Below, piece by piece: positions 14,730-24,029 of a DNA stretch of 37,169 nucleotides. The position numbers and the translations under genes are program-made. Location: NCBI GenBank assembly GCA_937876465.1, contig CALEHV010000046.1, positions 1 to 37,169 of the forward strand. The letters are read 5' to 3'. Numbering within the stretch: position 1 is the first letter of the stretch; each line of letters opens with the position of its first letter. This DNA comes from an uncultured Bacillota bacterium. GTDB taxonomy: Bacteria > Bacillota_I > Bacilli_A > RFN20 > CAG-826. The notes under the pieces are model-generated. The model saw only the letters and a program-made list of their open reading frames with translations. It was not told where the DNA came from and made no database searches.

Positions 14730-16022
14730 ATGACATACATTTCAGCGAAAGACTTATACGAAATCAGAATTGCAGGCCTTGTTAGTAACATCGACAAGGA
14801 CGTTATTATTGAGCTTTATCAACCTATCATGGGTTCGAAAGCCACAATACTTTATTTGACACTTTTAAAACAAAAGAGAAATGAAGATGACGAAACATAT
14901 ATTTTCTCTCATGAAGAATTACTTTCATTAATGCAAATTGTTCCAGGTGATTTATTTGAAGCAAAACGTGTTCTTGAAGCAGTGGGACTTATGAGAACTT
15001 TTGAGAAGGAACAAGATTCTAAAAATCAATACATTTATGTTTTATATTCTCCAAAGACACCAAACGAATTCTTCGATGATCCTTTATTTAAGCCATTATT
15101 GATTCAAAAGCTTGGATATAAAGAAACAAAACGTTTGGCACATCATTATCATTACGACACAGAGATTCCTGGAGATTATGTAGAAGTTAGCGCAAGATGG
15201 CACGAAGTCTTCCATTTAGATTTAGATGATAAGTCCTTAGACAAGAAAATTAATGAAAATGTTATTGGACATGAATCAGGAAGAGCAAAAATCTATTTTG
15301 ATAATGATGTATTCTTTGAATACATTTCTAATCATTCTCAAATTAGAAAGAGTGTATTCAAGGCTAAAGAGCTAAGAACAATTGAAAAAATTAGTGCTTT
15401 ATTTGGATTAAATGAAGAAACGATGGCAGACATTGTTTTAGAAGAATATAACCCAGAGAGCGAAGAACACTTCGATTTTGAAAGAATATCTAAACGTGCA
15501 GAAGAAAATTCTCATTATTCATTCTTACAAAAAGGATGCAATGCAGAAGTTTCAAAAATTACAGGAGATACTGCACTTATCAAAGATATACATAAAAAAG
15601 ACACACTTTCGCCTTATGAATTCTTAAGTGAAAAGCAAGGGGGAACTAGATTAGCATCAAGCGATGTCGACATTATTAAAAGCTTGATGATGGACTATGG
15701 ATTCGGAAACGGTGTTATTAATACAATTATCGATTTCGCATTAGAACATTGTAACAACGTTCTTAATAAGAAATATTGCGAAAAGATTGCAGTCTCTCTT
15801 ATGAGAGAAGGCATCAAAACTGCAATCGATGCTCTTAACTATTTGTCAAAACCTATAGAGGCAAAACTAGTTAAAAAGAGCAATGAAACAAATTTCTTCA
15901 AAGGATCAACAAAGAAAGTTCAAAAAGCAGAACCTAAAGATGATGAAGAAGAAATTAGTGATGATGAGATTTTAAATATCATTAACGATATTGAAAATAG
16001 TAAGAAAAAAGGAGGTAAATAA
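14730..16022 (+). CDS. dnaB: Replication initiation/helicase-loading protein DnaB (DnaD/DnaB family)
   Basis: In firmicutes this DnaB (not the helicase) works with DnaD and DnaI to load the replicative helicase at origins and stalled forks. The 430-residue product has an N-terminal winged-helix-like region (IIELYQPIMGSKATILYLTLL). A C-terminal DnaD/DnaB domain follows (about 315-385: SSDVDIIKSLMMDYGFGNGVINTIIDFALEH ... KKYCEKIAVSLMREGIKTAIDALNYL). The tail is acidic then basic. The ATG at 14730 was chosen because the promoter lies just upstream and the conserved N-domain begins there; earlier in-frame ATGs fall upstream of the promoter. dnaI follows one base after the stop, the usual pairing. 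Confidence 0.88.
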   Translation: MTYISAKDLYEIRIAGLVSNIDKDVIIELYQPIMGSKATILYLTLLKQKRNEDDETYIFSHEELLSLMQIVPGDLFEAKRVLEAVGLMRTFEKEQDSKNQYIYVLYSPKTPNEFFDDPLFKPLLIQKLGYKETKRLAHHYHYDTEIPGDYVEVSARWHEVFHLDLDDKSLDKKINENVIGHESGRAKIYFDNDVFFEYISNHSQIRKSVFKAKELRTIEKISALFGLNEETMADIVLEEYNPESEEHFDFERISKRAEENSHYSFLQKGCNAEVSKITGDTALIKDIHKKDTLSPYEFLSEKQGGTRLASSDVDIIKSLMMDYGFGNGVINTIIDFALEHCNNVLNKKYCEKIAVSLMREGIKTAIDALNYLSKPIEAKLVKKSNETNFFKGSTKKVQKAEPKDDEEEISDDEILNIINDIENSKKKGGK

Positions 16023-16023
16023 C

Positions 16024-16944
16024 ATGAAAGAATTTAATGTTAAAGCCACAGAAGAGGAATTATTAGTTACCGATGATAACCTAAAAGGTTATATAAATGA
16101 ATTAGTAAAAGAACTCAGAGACGATATTGAGGTTTATGAACAAATTAAACCTTTAGGTCTCACATTGGGAGAAGTTAAGCAAAATATTGCTAAACTTGCC
16201 GATTTTAAAGACGATTACAACTATTGTAAAAATTGTCCAGGAATCGATAAATGCGATAAACAAATCCCTCATGTTAGAATGACTCTCCGTAAAGAAGGCA
16301 ATTATATTGCTGTCAATCACGAAACATGTGAACGAATTTTAGAGAAGATTCGTGTTGACAGTAAGTACCTTAGAAGCGATTTTCCTGAAGAATGGAAAGG
16401 ATCTACATTAAGAACCCTTGATTTAAGTGAAAATCGTAAAGCTGCAATTAAGGAATTTAACAAAATTGTTAAAGGTACTTCATCAAGATGGTTATATGCA
16501 TATGGCAACCACAAAATCGGTAAATCATTTATGATGGTTACATTCGCAAACGAATTTGCTGCAATGAATAAAGGACAAGTTGCAGTTTGTGATTGTGCAA
16601 CATACATTGGGGAACTTGCTGATCTTTTATATAAAGATAAAACTGAGTTCCAACGTCAAATGGTTAATGCTGCAAAAGTACCATTATTAGTTCTTGATAA
16701 CTTTGGATCTGAATACAAAAATGAAGTTATAAGAGATCAAATCGTTATTCCATTGCTCTCTGAAAGAGAGAAAAATGGAAATGTAACGTTCTTTACAAGC
16801 GAATTTGATTTCGCTGATATTAAAGAAATGTACACATTAGGAAAAAATGCAGGTTCTATACGTGCAAAACAACTAATTAACATCTTAGTTAGCGCATGCG
16901 ATAAAGAAATTGATATGACCGGTGTGTCTATTTACCGAAAATAA
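16024..16944 (+). CDS. dnaI: Primosomal protein DnaI, helicase loader ATPase
   Basis: DnaI is the AAA+ ATPase that delivers the replicative helicase. The 306-residue product has an N-terminal domain with cysteines CKNCPGIDKC and a further ETCER (about residues 70-105), like the zinc-binding DnaI N-domain. The AAA+ domain shows Walker A YGNHKIGKSFMM (near 162-170). Its Walker B is LLVLDNFGSE, where the usual second acidic residue is Asn, and the sensor-1 region reads FFTSEFDF where TSN is common. A perfect GGAGG lies before the ATG, one base after dnaB. The 3' end overlaps the convergent mutM-coaE gene by 17 bp with no terminator between. Confidence 0.92.
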   Translation: MKEFNVKATEEELLVTDDNLKGYINELVKELRDDIEVYEQIKPLGLTLGEVKQNIAKLADFKDDYNYCKNCPGIDKCDKQIPHVRMTLRKEGNYIAVNHETCERILEKIRVDSKYLRSDFPEEWKGSTLRTLDLSENRKAAIKEFNKIVKGTSSRWLYAYGNHKIGKSFMMVTFANEFAAMNKGQVAVCDCATYIGELADLLYKDKTEFQRQMVNAAKVPLLVLDNFGSEYKNEVIRDQIVIPLLSEREKNGNVTFFTSEFDFADIKEMYTLGKNAGSIRAKQLINILVSACDKEIDMTGVSIYRK

Positions 16945-18325
16945 TCTTTTCAATTGAATTAACTAAAGAAGCAACATCTGAATCATTATTGATTATGGCT
17001 GTTGCTTTTTTCTTTTGTTCTTGAGCCTTATATGATTTGTTGAGTTCTAAATAAGCTTTATAGTCTCCATTACGGGCCTCAAGTCTTTCTTTTTGGACTT
17101 TAGGAGATACTTCGACAATATAAATCTCGTCAGCTAAGTAATCTAATCCTGAGGCAAAAAGGAGTGGAATTTCTAAAACAACATTATCATCTTTGTGTAA
17201 TTTAGAAATTTTAGAATTCAAAAATTCTTCAACTTTCTTCCAGATGAACTTTTCCAATCTTATTTTTTTATTAGGATTTTCAATTAAATATTGTTTTAAA
17301 AATTTGCGATCGACTTGTCCGTTGATAAGTTTTAACGTTGGTATAAAGGCATTAATGCCTTTAATAATTGTTCTATCTTTGTATAATTCGTGAACTATTT
17401 CATCGGCATCATATTTAATATATCCTTTTGTTTTTAAATAATCCGAAACAAATGATTTGCCGGTAGAAATAGCGCCAGTAATAGCGACAATATGTGGTTT
17501 ATCTAAGTCTTTTTGACATTTTGGACAGAAGGTAGTTCCTCTTCCATTAACAAAAATCTTTTTAAGTTTTGTTCCACATCTTGAGCAATTTTGACCCTTT
17601 TTTCCGTAAACTTCTAATTCTACTTGGAAATTACCAGAAACACCTTGAGCAGGGTGATACGATTTGATTGTTGAACCTCCTGCTTTAATTGCTTTATTTA
17701 AAACCACTTTGGAGGCGTCTAAAATGTTTTTCAAATCTTTATTGCTAACCATTTTTGCAGGAGTTAATGGATGTATTTTGCATTTGTATAAAACTTCATC
17801 AACGTAAATATTTCCTAACCCAGACATAATGCTTTGGTCAAGCAAAGCTTGTTTTATAGGAATTGATTTATTTTTAAATGCTTTTTGCAACAAAGAAATA
17901 TTGTCTAACATAAATGGGTCCGGGCCAACATTTGAAAGTGGTGGAACATTTTTATAATTTTCTTCATTAAACAAACCTAAGTATCCAAATTTTCTTGTAT
18001 CGTTATATGCAAGATATGTTTGATCTGTGAAGTAAAACAAAACGATATCGTGTTTTTGAACAGGTTCATTATTTTCTCTTAAGAAATATTTACCTTCCAT
18101 ACGGAGATGGCTAACCATAACTAAATCAGTATCGAATTTAAATACTAAAAATTTGCCAATGCGTTCAAATTTTTCAAAAGTCTTTCCTTTTAAAGAAGTT
18201 GAAAATTGTTCTTGAGAAACGTTCAAATTTTTCTCTCTTAAAACTTTCACATGATCAATAGTTTTACCTTTGATCAAGTTGGCTAATGTATTTTTAATAG
18301 TTTCAACTTCTGGTAGCTCAGGCAT
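16928..18325 (-). CDS. mutM-coaE: Fusion of formamidopyrimidine-DNA glycosylase (MutM) and dephospho-CoA kinase (CoaE)
   Basis: One uninterrupted 465-codon frame joins two enzymes. Residues 1-271 are MutM, which removes 8-oxoguanine and cuts the abasic site. The start MPELPEVE gives the required N-terminal Pro nucleophile and Glu; RIGKFLVF carries the active lysine. The C-terminal zinc finger is complete (CSRC near 247-250, NGRGTTFCPKC at 260-270). Residues about 277-465 are CoaE, which phosphorylates dephospho-CoA in the last step of CoA synthesis. They show the P-loop ITGAISTGKS and later DADEIVHELY and LEIPLLFASGLD. Only about six residues separate the domains. In firmicutes polA, mutM and coaE are neighbours, so a stop-codon loss explains the fusion. 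The ATG is one base after the polA stop; no separate ribosome site is evident, suggesting coupling. Confidence 0.95.
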   Translation of the reverse strand: MPELPEVETIKNTLANLIKGKTIDHVKVLREKNLNVSQEQFSTSLKGKTFEKFERIGKFLVFKFDTDLVMVSHLRMEGKYFLRENNEPVQKHDIVLFYFTDQTYLAYNDTRKFGYLGLFNEENYKNVPPLSNVGPDPFMLDNISLLQKAFKNKSIPIKQALLDQSIMSGLGNIYVDEVLYKCKIHPLTPAKMVSNKDLKNILDASKVVLNKAIKAGGSTIKSYHPAQGVSGNFQVELEVYGKKGQNCSRCGTKLKKIFVNGRGTTFCPKCQKDLDKPHIVAITGAISTGKSFVSDYLKTKGYIKYDADEIVHELYKDRTIIKGINAFIPTLKLINGQVDRKFLKQYLIENPNKKIRLEKFIWKKVEEFLNSKISKLHKDDNVVLEIPLLFASGLDYLADEIYIVEVSPKVQKERLEARNGDYKAYLELNKSYKAQEQKKKATAIINNDSDVASLVNSIEKIIFGK

Positions 18326-18326
18326 T

Positions 18327-20930
18327 TTATTTAGCATCGTACCAGGTACGACCATATCCTCCATCAACTTCAAGTTTTACATCTAACTCTAAAGCGTTTT
18401 CCATTATTTCTTTCACAAGTGAAAGAGTGATATCTTTTTCATCTTTAGGAACTTTAAACAATAATTCGTCGTGGATTTGGCAAATCATTTTAGATTTAAG
18501 TCCTTTTTCTTTTAATGCTTTATCTACTTTAATCATTGCTATTTTGATTAAGTCTGCAGCAGTTCCTTGAATTGGTGCATTTAAAGCAGCTCTATGAGCA
18601 AATTCTCTAACTTGATAATTTGCATCATGAATTTCTCTAAGATATCTTCTTCTACCCATCATAGTAGTGACATATCCATCTTTTTTAACACTTGCTGAAA
18701 TGCCTTGGAAATATTGTCCAATTTCAGGATATGCTTCATAGAATGAATTGATTATTTCTTTTGCTTCTTTAGGGCTTACTTTAATTTGATCTGCTAAGCC
18801 CCAATCACTGATACCGTAAATAATACCGAAATTAACAGCTTTAGCACGTCTTCTTAATTCGCTAGTTGGATTATCGACATGGAATACACGTTTTGCGGTG
18901 GAAGCATGAATATCTTCTCCAGAAGCGAAAACATCTTGTAAAGTTTTACATTTTGATAAAGAAGCGAGAATTCTTAATTCGATTTGCGAATAGTCTAACG
19001 AAAGGATTGAATAGTTGTTATCTTCATAGAAGAAAGCTTTACGAATTGTTTTGCCTTCCTCATCTCTTACAGAAATATTTTGTAGATTTGGTTCACTTGA
19101 GGATAATCTTCCTGTTGCTGTTAAAGCTTGATTAAATAATGCGTGTATTTTTCCATCTTTGTGGATTTGAGAAATCAAACTTGTAACGTAAGTGGACATT
19201 AATTTTGCATATTTTCTATATGTTAAAATTGCAGGAACAACTGGATGTTTATCTTTTAATTCGTTAAGAACATCAACCGATGTTGATAATTTCTTATCTT
19301 GGGCTTCTAATCCAAGTTTATTAAACAAGATATCTCCAACTTGTTTTGGAGAATCGATATTAAATTCTTCTCCAGCAAGTTCGTAGACTTCTTTTTTAGC
19401 TTTATCAAGTTCAACTTGAAATGTTTTTCCTATATCTTCTAATACTTTTCCGTTTAGTGGGAAACCTTCGTATTCCATATCAGCTAAAACTTTGCTTAAT
19501 GGCATATCTACATTAGTGAAAAGATCTAAACATCCTAAATCATCAATCTCTTTAATTGCCTTTTTGCTAATTTTTAATGTTCCACGAGCAATTTTGCAGG
19601 CTCTTTCTGGGTCTGTGTTATCAAATAACGACAACATATTTTCTTTGCTTGAATTAATATTCACACCAAAGAAACGCATTGTTGCTCCAATTTCTCCATT
19701 TAGAGAAGTATCTAATATGTAAATTGCAAGCAAAGCATCGAAGTATAAGCCTTCAATTTTAATCCCAAGTTTATTTAACGCAACGCTAATTGCTTTAAAA
19801 TCGAAACAACATTTTTTGATGTTCTCATCTTCCAAGATTGCTTTTAACTTTTTATCTTTAAGTGCATCTTCGATAGAAATATAGTAATTATCAATTTCGT
19901 TTGAAATTGCAATTCCATGTACTGTGGATTTGAAATAATTTCCTGGTTCGATGTCTAAGCTAATTCCTAATGTATTACCAAGTTCGATTCCTTCAAAAGA
20001 AGAGACAGTTTGAATTTCAATTTCTCCCTTGTCTTCTTCGCTTTTTTGAAGTTTGTTTGGAAGTCTATTTAAAAATTGGCGAAGTTCATATTGGTTGCAG
20101 AATTTATTTATCTTATCAAAGTCAAAGCCTTCGTAAACTGTATCTGAAACTTCAAAAGGAAGTTCAACATCTAAACAAATAGTTGCTAAGCGTTTGCACA
20201 TTAAACCTTGTTCAGCGTATGTTGCAATTGTTTCGCCAAGTTTGCCTTTAATTTCAGAAGCATGTTCAATAATGCTTTCTAATGATCCATATTCTTGGAT
20301 AAGTTTTGTGGCTCCTTTTTCCCCGACACCTGGAATACCAGGTAAGTTATCGGAAGAGTCGCCTCTTAAGCCTTTATAATCAATTATTTGAAGTGGAGTG
20401 TAACCATATAGTTCAACCATGTTTTGTTCATTCATAACAATCATGTTTGACATACCAGTTTTGAGTAACGAAATATTAATTTTGTCGTCAATCAATTGCA
20501 AATAGTCTTTATCAGAAGTGTAGATGACTACGTTATAGCCTTCTTTGCCTGCTTTTTTAGCGAAGGTTCCACAAATATCATCAGCCTCCCATCCTTCTTT
20601 TTCATAAGTGAAAACATTTAAGGAACGGAGTAACTCTCTCACAATTGGCATTTGGATTTTTAAATCTTCAGGACATTCTTTACGATTAGCTTTGTAATCT
20701 TTGTTTTCTAAATGTCTAAATGTAGGTTTTCCTGTGTCAAAGGCAACAAATAAAACGTCGTTTTGCTTGATGTTTGCAAGAATTTTATTAAGCATATTTG
20801 CAAATGCAAATACTGCATTTGTAGGAACGCCTTCTTTATTTCTCATGATTGATGGATTTGGACCATATGCAGTTGCATAGTAGGCTCTAAATAATAATGA
20901 ATTTCCATCAATAACGTATGCTTTAGCCAT
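18327..20930 (-). CDS. polA: DNA polymerase I
   Basis: Repairs gaps and replaces Okazaki RNA primers. The 867-residue product has the N-terminal 5' nuclease (about 1-290: YVIDGNSLLFRAYYA, EGWEADDICGTFA, TSDKDYLQLI, LRGDSSDNLPGIPGVGEKGA). A degenerate 3'-5' exonuclease-like region follows (SLDIEPGN keeps a DxE, but the later exonuclease motifs are not recognisable). The polymerase has motif A SLDYSQIELRILA, motif B RRRAKAVNFGIIYGIS and motif C QIHDELLF. GGAGG before the ATG lies within the end of dnaE, which overlaps by 8 bp. Loss of proofreading is usual in Bacillus-type Pol I. Confidence 0.97.
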   Translation of the reverse strand: MAKAYVIDGNSLLFRAYYATAYGPNPSIMRNKEGVPTNAVFAFANMLNKILANIKQNDVLFVAFDTGKPTFRHLENKDYKANRKECPEDLKIQMPIVRELLRSLNVFTYEKEGWEADDICGTFAKKAGKEGYNVVIYTSDKDYLQLIDDKINISLLKTGMSNMIVMNEQNMVELYGYTPLQIIDYKGLRGDSSDNLPGIPGVGEKGATKLIQEYGSLESIIEHASEIKGKLGETIATYAEQGLMCKRLATICLDVELPFEVSDTVYEGFDFDKINKFCNQYELRQFLNRLPNKLQKSEEDKGEIEIQTVSSFEGIELGNTLGISLDIEPGNYFKSTVHGIAISNEIDNYYISIEDALKDKKLKAILEDENIKKCCFDFKAISVALNKLGIKIEGLYFDALLAIYILDTSLNGEIGATMRFFGVNINSSKENMLSLFDNTDPERACKIARGTLKISKKAIKEIDDLGCLDLFTNVDMPLSKVLADMEYEGFPLNGKVLEDIGKTFQVELDKAKKEVYELAGEEFNIDSPKQVGDILFNKLGLEAQDKKLSTSVDVLNELKDKHPVVPAILTYRKYAKLMSTYVTSLISQIHKDGKIHALFNQALTATGRLSSSEPNLQNISVRDEEGKTIRKAFFYEDNNYSILSLDYSQIELRILASLSKCKTLQDVFASGEDIHASTAKRVFHVDNPTSELRRRAKAVNFGIIYGISDWGLADQIKVSPKEAKEIINSFYEAYPEIGQYFQGISASVKKDGYVTTMMGRRRYLREIHDANYQVREFAHRAALNAPIQGTAADLIKIAMIKVDKALKEKGLKSKMICQIHDELLFKVPKDEKDITLSLVKEIMENALELDVKLEVDGGYGRTWYDAK

Positions 20931-23900
20931 TTATTACATCCTCCATAGAAGAAACTTTTTGAATATTAAATTCGTCAGTTGATTGTTTGTAATATCCTTC
21001 AACGATGACCATATTACCTTTTCTTAATGCTTTTTCAGAAACTTTGAATGCTTCTGGGAATACGGTAAATTCTGTTTCGTATGACTCGTCATAAACTGTA
21101 AGGAAAGCCATACGATCACCTTTTTTGGTTTTAATTATTTTTGCATCTCTTATAATGCATGCTAATTCTAAAGAATTACCGTTTGAATTAGAAATTTGTT
21201 CTAAAGAAACAAAATTCTTATTTTGTATTTTGGATTTAGCTAATGAAAGCGGTGAACCCGATAACATTAGACCTAATGCATCAAATTCACGATTAAGATT
21301 GAAGACAGGATTATCTTCATATTCAACTAGATCAGGTTTCATATTGATGCCTAAATCTAAGAACATTTGTCCATTTTCGCCTTCTGCTGCGCTTGCATAT
21401 TGCAAAGCCTCAGTCATATTTGAACGTAATGTAACCCTATTAACTCCCAAACAATCAAGTGCGCCGGCATCAATTAATTTCATAATGAATTTTTCGTTAA
21501 TTTTGTAACGATACATTCTTGCGACAAAGTCGCAATAGTCGGTAAACGGACCATTTTGTTTTCTTTCATCGATTATATCTTCAGCAATTTTTGAAGTGAT
21601 TCCAGAAATTGATGTTAATGGGAAATATATTTTTTCATTTATTTGTTCATACCAAAGTAATGATTCATTAATACTTGGGTTCACAATCTTGATATTTCTT
21701 GATTTGATTTCAGCAATTGTAGTGGTGAACCATTTGCTATTAGAGTTTGTTAAAATTGAAGCATAGAATTCTTGAGGATAATGTGCTTTTAGGTATGCCA
21801 TCCTACAAGTTAATATTGCGTAACCTAGGGCGTGTGACTTATTAAAACCGTAGTCACCGAACTTATAAATAAGATCCCAAACCTTATTTGCCTCAGTTTG
21901 AGGATATTTATTTGCGATTGCCCCTTTAATAAATTTATCTTTATAAGAGGCCATCTTATTCATATCTTTTTTAGCAATTGCTCTTCTTAGTAAGTCGGCT
22001 TCTCCAAAGGAAAATCCAGCCATTTTATTTGCAATTTGCATAACTTGTTCTTGGTAAATGATAATTCCGTATGTAGGTGAAAGAATTTCTTCAAGAGCCT
22101 TAGAAAGATATGTGAATTTCTCTCTTCCATTTTTCCTTGTAGCATATTTATTAATGTTGTCCATAGGACCGGGTCTATAAAGCGAAATAAGGGCAACAAT
22201 ATCTTCAAATTTAGAAGGCTTTAAAACTTTAATAGATTTTCTCATTCCAAAAGACTCAATTTGGAATAAACCCATTGTTTTGCCTTGGGCTATTAACTTG
22301 ATAGCTTCTTCATCTTCAAAAGGAATTTTATCTCTATCTAATGAAATGCCGCGATTATGTTTAATTCTAGCAATGCAATCATCAACAACAGTTAAATTTC
22401 TAAGAGCAAGTAAATCCATCTTTAAGAATTGCTGTGGCTCTAGATAATCTTTTTCAAATTGTTCAACTACATTACCCATTGAATCAATAGTGATAGGAAT
22501 AACACTATCTAAAGGCTCATCGTTTAAAACGATGCCTGCAGCGTGGAGACTGCTTTGACGTGGTAAACCTTCTAAACGTCTTGCTAATAAAACAATCTGT
22601 TTATAATAAGCATCTTCATCTACGAGTTTTTTAAAGGCTTCATTAGTTTTATAAAGCTCATTGATTGTAGCGGAATCGCCATTTTCATCTTCATGAATTA
22701 GTTTTGTGAATTGCTTAATGTCGTATTCATCATAGTTAAAGACTCTTCCGACATCGTTTAATGCAGCTTTAGCTCCAAATGTTTGAACAGCAATAACTTT
22801 AGCGACTCTATTTTCGCCATATTTATCTTTTAGATATTCAACGATTTCTTCACGATATATGTCGGCAAAGTCAACATCGATATCAGGTAAAGTTTGTCTT
22901 TGTTTATTTAAAAATCTTTCAAAAATTAAATTATATTTAATAGGATCTGCTTGAGTTATACCTAAAACATAAGACACTAGAGAACCAACAGCAGAGCCAC
23001 GTCCCGGACCAACTGCGATATTATGGTTTCTAGCGTATGCAATAAAATCTTGGACAACTAAGAAGTAATCACTGTAACCCATGGATATAATAATGTCTAA
23101 TTCCATATCGAGACGTTCGTGATATTCTTCAGAATCTAGGCCTTTTTCAAGCAATCTATCATTTGATAGTTTTCTAAGATATTCATCGCTTGTTAAATTG
23201 AGTTCGTTTTTGTATTGAAGCATCTTGCCCCTATTTGATATAAATTCAAAATTAACAAGATTTGCAATCTTCTGAGTTAGTTCAATTTCTTCTTTTAAAT
23301 AAATCTTATTTATTTGGCTCTCATCAAGAATGCAATGAATGCCTGTTTTCTTTTTGTCTGTTAAAACAATCTTTTTTGCAATAGCAGATAACATATCTAA
23401 TGCAATTGCATCACTTGCTTTCACATATTTAATCATTGGGAAAGCTACTAAATCGAACGAGAAATTTTTGCAATATTCTCGAATTGATTGCATATATGCC
23501 TCATCGTTTCTTTGAAGGCCAATATAAAAATTTTGAATTCCTTTTGCAAGAGACGGCAATTGCTTTGAAAAAACTGCAAGATTCGAAAACTCTTTATTGT
23601 TTGATCCTAAAATAACCGCTAGACCCTCGTTATTTTCTTGAATTAATCGAGCGTTGAGTTTATTTGTTTGAGAAGCAAAGTTTAGTTTTAAGAGATTTCT
23701 ATAACCTTGTTCATTCAAAACAATAAAAGTGAATAATTTGTCTTCAACAATCAAATCTTCTCCGATGATGTATTTAAGATTTTCTTTTTTGCAAGTGTTT
23801 ACGAATTCAGGTGCCTCGGTTAAATTGTTGAAATCAGTTAACGACAAAACATTGTACCCAAGTTCCTTAGCTTGTTTGACATAGTCAGAAACTTTAAGTG

Positions 23901-23952
23901 CACTTTTTAGGTATGAATAACCGCTATAAACGTGTAAAGGTACAAAGTTCAT
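20923..23952 (-). CDS. dnaE: DNA polymerase III subunit alpha, DnaE type
   Basis: Replicative C-family polymerase; in firmicutes with PolC it extends primers on the lagging strand. The 1009-residue product is somewhat shorter than Bacillus DnaE. It has an N-terminal PHP domain with degenerate metal ligands (PLHVYSGYSYL, LSLTDFNNL), the palm with GPGRGSAVGSLVSYVLG and the catalytic aspartates in PDIDVDFAD, and fingers with RRAIAKKD. Then come a helix-hairpin-helix region, a possible clamp-binding GQMFLDL, and a C-terminal OB fold (IIKTKKGDRMAFLTVYD). The ATG at 23952 is preferred because a TATAAT (23959-23964) lies 6 bp upstream; the longer frame would run through this promoter. It heads dnaE-polA-mutM/coaE. 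Confidence 0.95.
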   Translation of the reverse strand: MNFVPLHVYSGYSYLKSALKVSDYVKQAKELGYNVLSLTDFNNLTEAPEFVNTCKKENLKYIIGEDLIVEDKLFTFIVLNEQGYRNLLKLNFASQTNKLNARLIQENNEGLAVILGSNNKEFSNLAVFSKQLPSLAKGIQNFYIGLQRNDEAYMQSIREYCKNFSFDLVAFPMIKYVKASDAIALDMLSAIAKKIVLTDKKKTGIHCILDESQINKIYLKEEIELTQKIANLVNFEFISNRGKMLQYKNELNLTSDEYLRKLSNDRLLEKGLDSEEYHERLDMELDIIISMGYSDYFLVVQDFIAYARNHNIAVGPGRGSAVGSLVSYVLGITQADPIKYNLIFERFLNKQRQTLPDIDVDFADIYREEIVEYLKDKYGENRVAKVIAVQTFGAKAALNDVGRVFNYDEYDIKQFTKLIHEDENGDSATINELYKTNEAFKKLVDEDAYYKQIVLLARRLEGLPRQSSLHAAGIVLNDEPLDSVIPITIDSMGNVVEQFEKDYLEPQQFLKMDLLALRNLTVVDDCIARIKHNRGISLDRDKIPFEDEEAIKLIAQGKTMGLFQIESFGMRKSIKVLKPSKFEDIVALISLYRPGPMDNINKYATRKNGREKFTYLSKALEEILSPTYGIIIYQEQVMQIANKMAGFSFGEADLLRRAIAKKDMNKMASYKDKFIKGAIANKYPQTEANKVWDLIYKFGDYGFNKSHALGYAILTCRMAYLKAHYPQEFYASILTNSNSKWFTTTIAEIKSRNIKIVNPSINESLLWYEQINEKIYFPLTSISGITSKIAEDIIDERKQNGPFTDYCDFVARMYRYKINEKFIMKLIDAGALDCLGVNRVTLRSNMTEALQYASAAEGENGQMFLDLGINMKPDLVEYEDNPVFNLNREFDALGLMLSGSPLSLAKSKIQNKNFVSLEQISNSNGNSLELACIIRDAKIIKTKKGDRMAFLTVYDESYETEFTVFPEAFKVSEKALRKGNMVIVEGYYKQSTDEFNIQKVSSMEDVING

Positions 23953-23958
23953 AACTCT

Positions 23959-23964
23959 ATTATA
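23959..23964 (-). promoter_or_regulatory. -10 box of the dnaE operon, leaderless arrangement
   Basis: A perfect TATAAT on the minus strand ends six bases before the dnaE ATG. Transcription would start at or next to the A of the start codon. No good -35 and no Shine-Dalgarno are present. Confidence 0.5.
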
Positions 23965-23977
23965 ATTTCTTATAAAG

Positions 23978-24007
23978 AAAAAAGGTATCAATATTTGGTA
24001 CCTTTTT
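23978..24007 (-). terminator. rho-independent terminator of nrnA
   Basis: Minus-strand GGTACCAAATATTGATACC forms a stem with one mismatch, flanked by A and T runs, so it could act in both directions. Confidence 0.75.
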
Positions 24008-24029
24008 GCATGTGTGAGAATATTTAGAA

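Noticed and set aside
18326..18373. Sixteen-residue N-terminal extension of MutM
   Set aside because: MutM needs Pro directly after the initiator Met as nucleophile, so the start must be at MPELPEV.
18327..20930. Missing proofreading residues in Pol I as a novelty
   Set aside because: Bacillus-type Pol I enzymes commonly lack a working 3'-5' exonuclease.
20923..23952. Degenerate PHP metal ligands in DnaE as an unusual loss
   Set aside because: Degenerate PHP domains, including the TDF variant, are common in DnaE polymerases, for example in E. coli.
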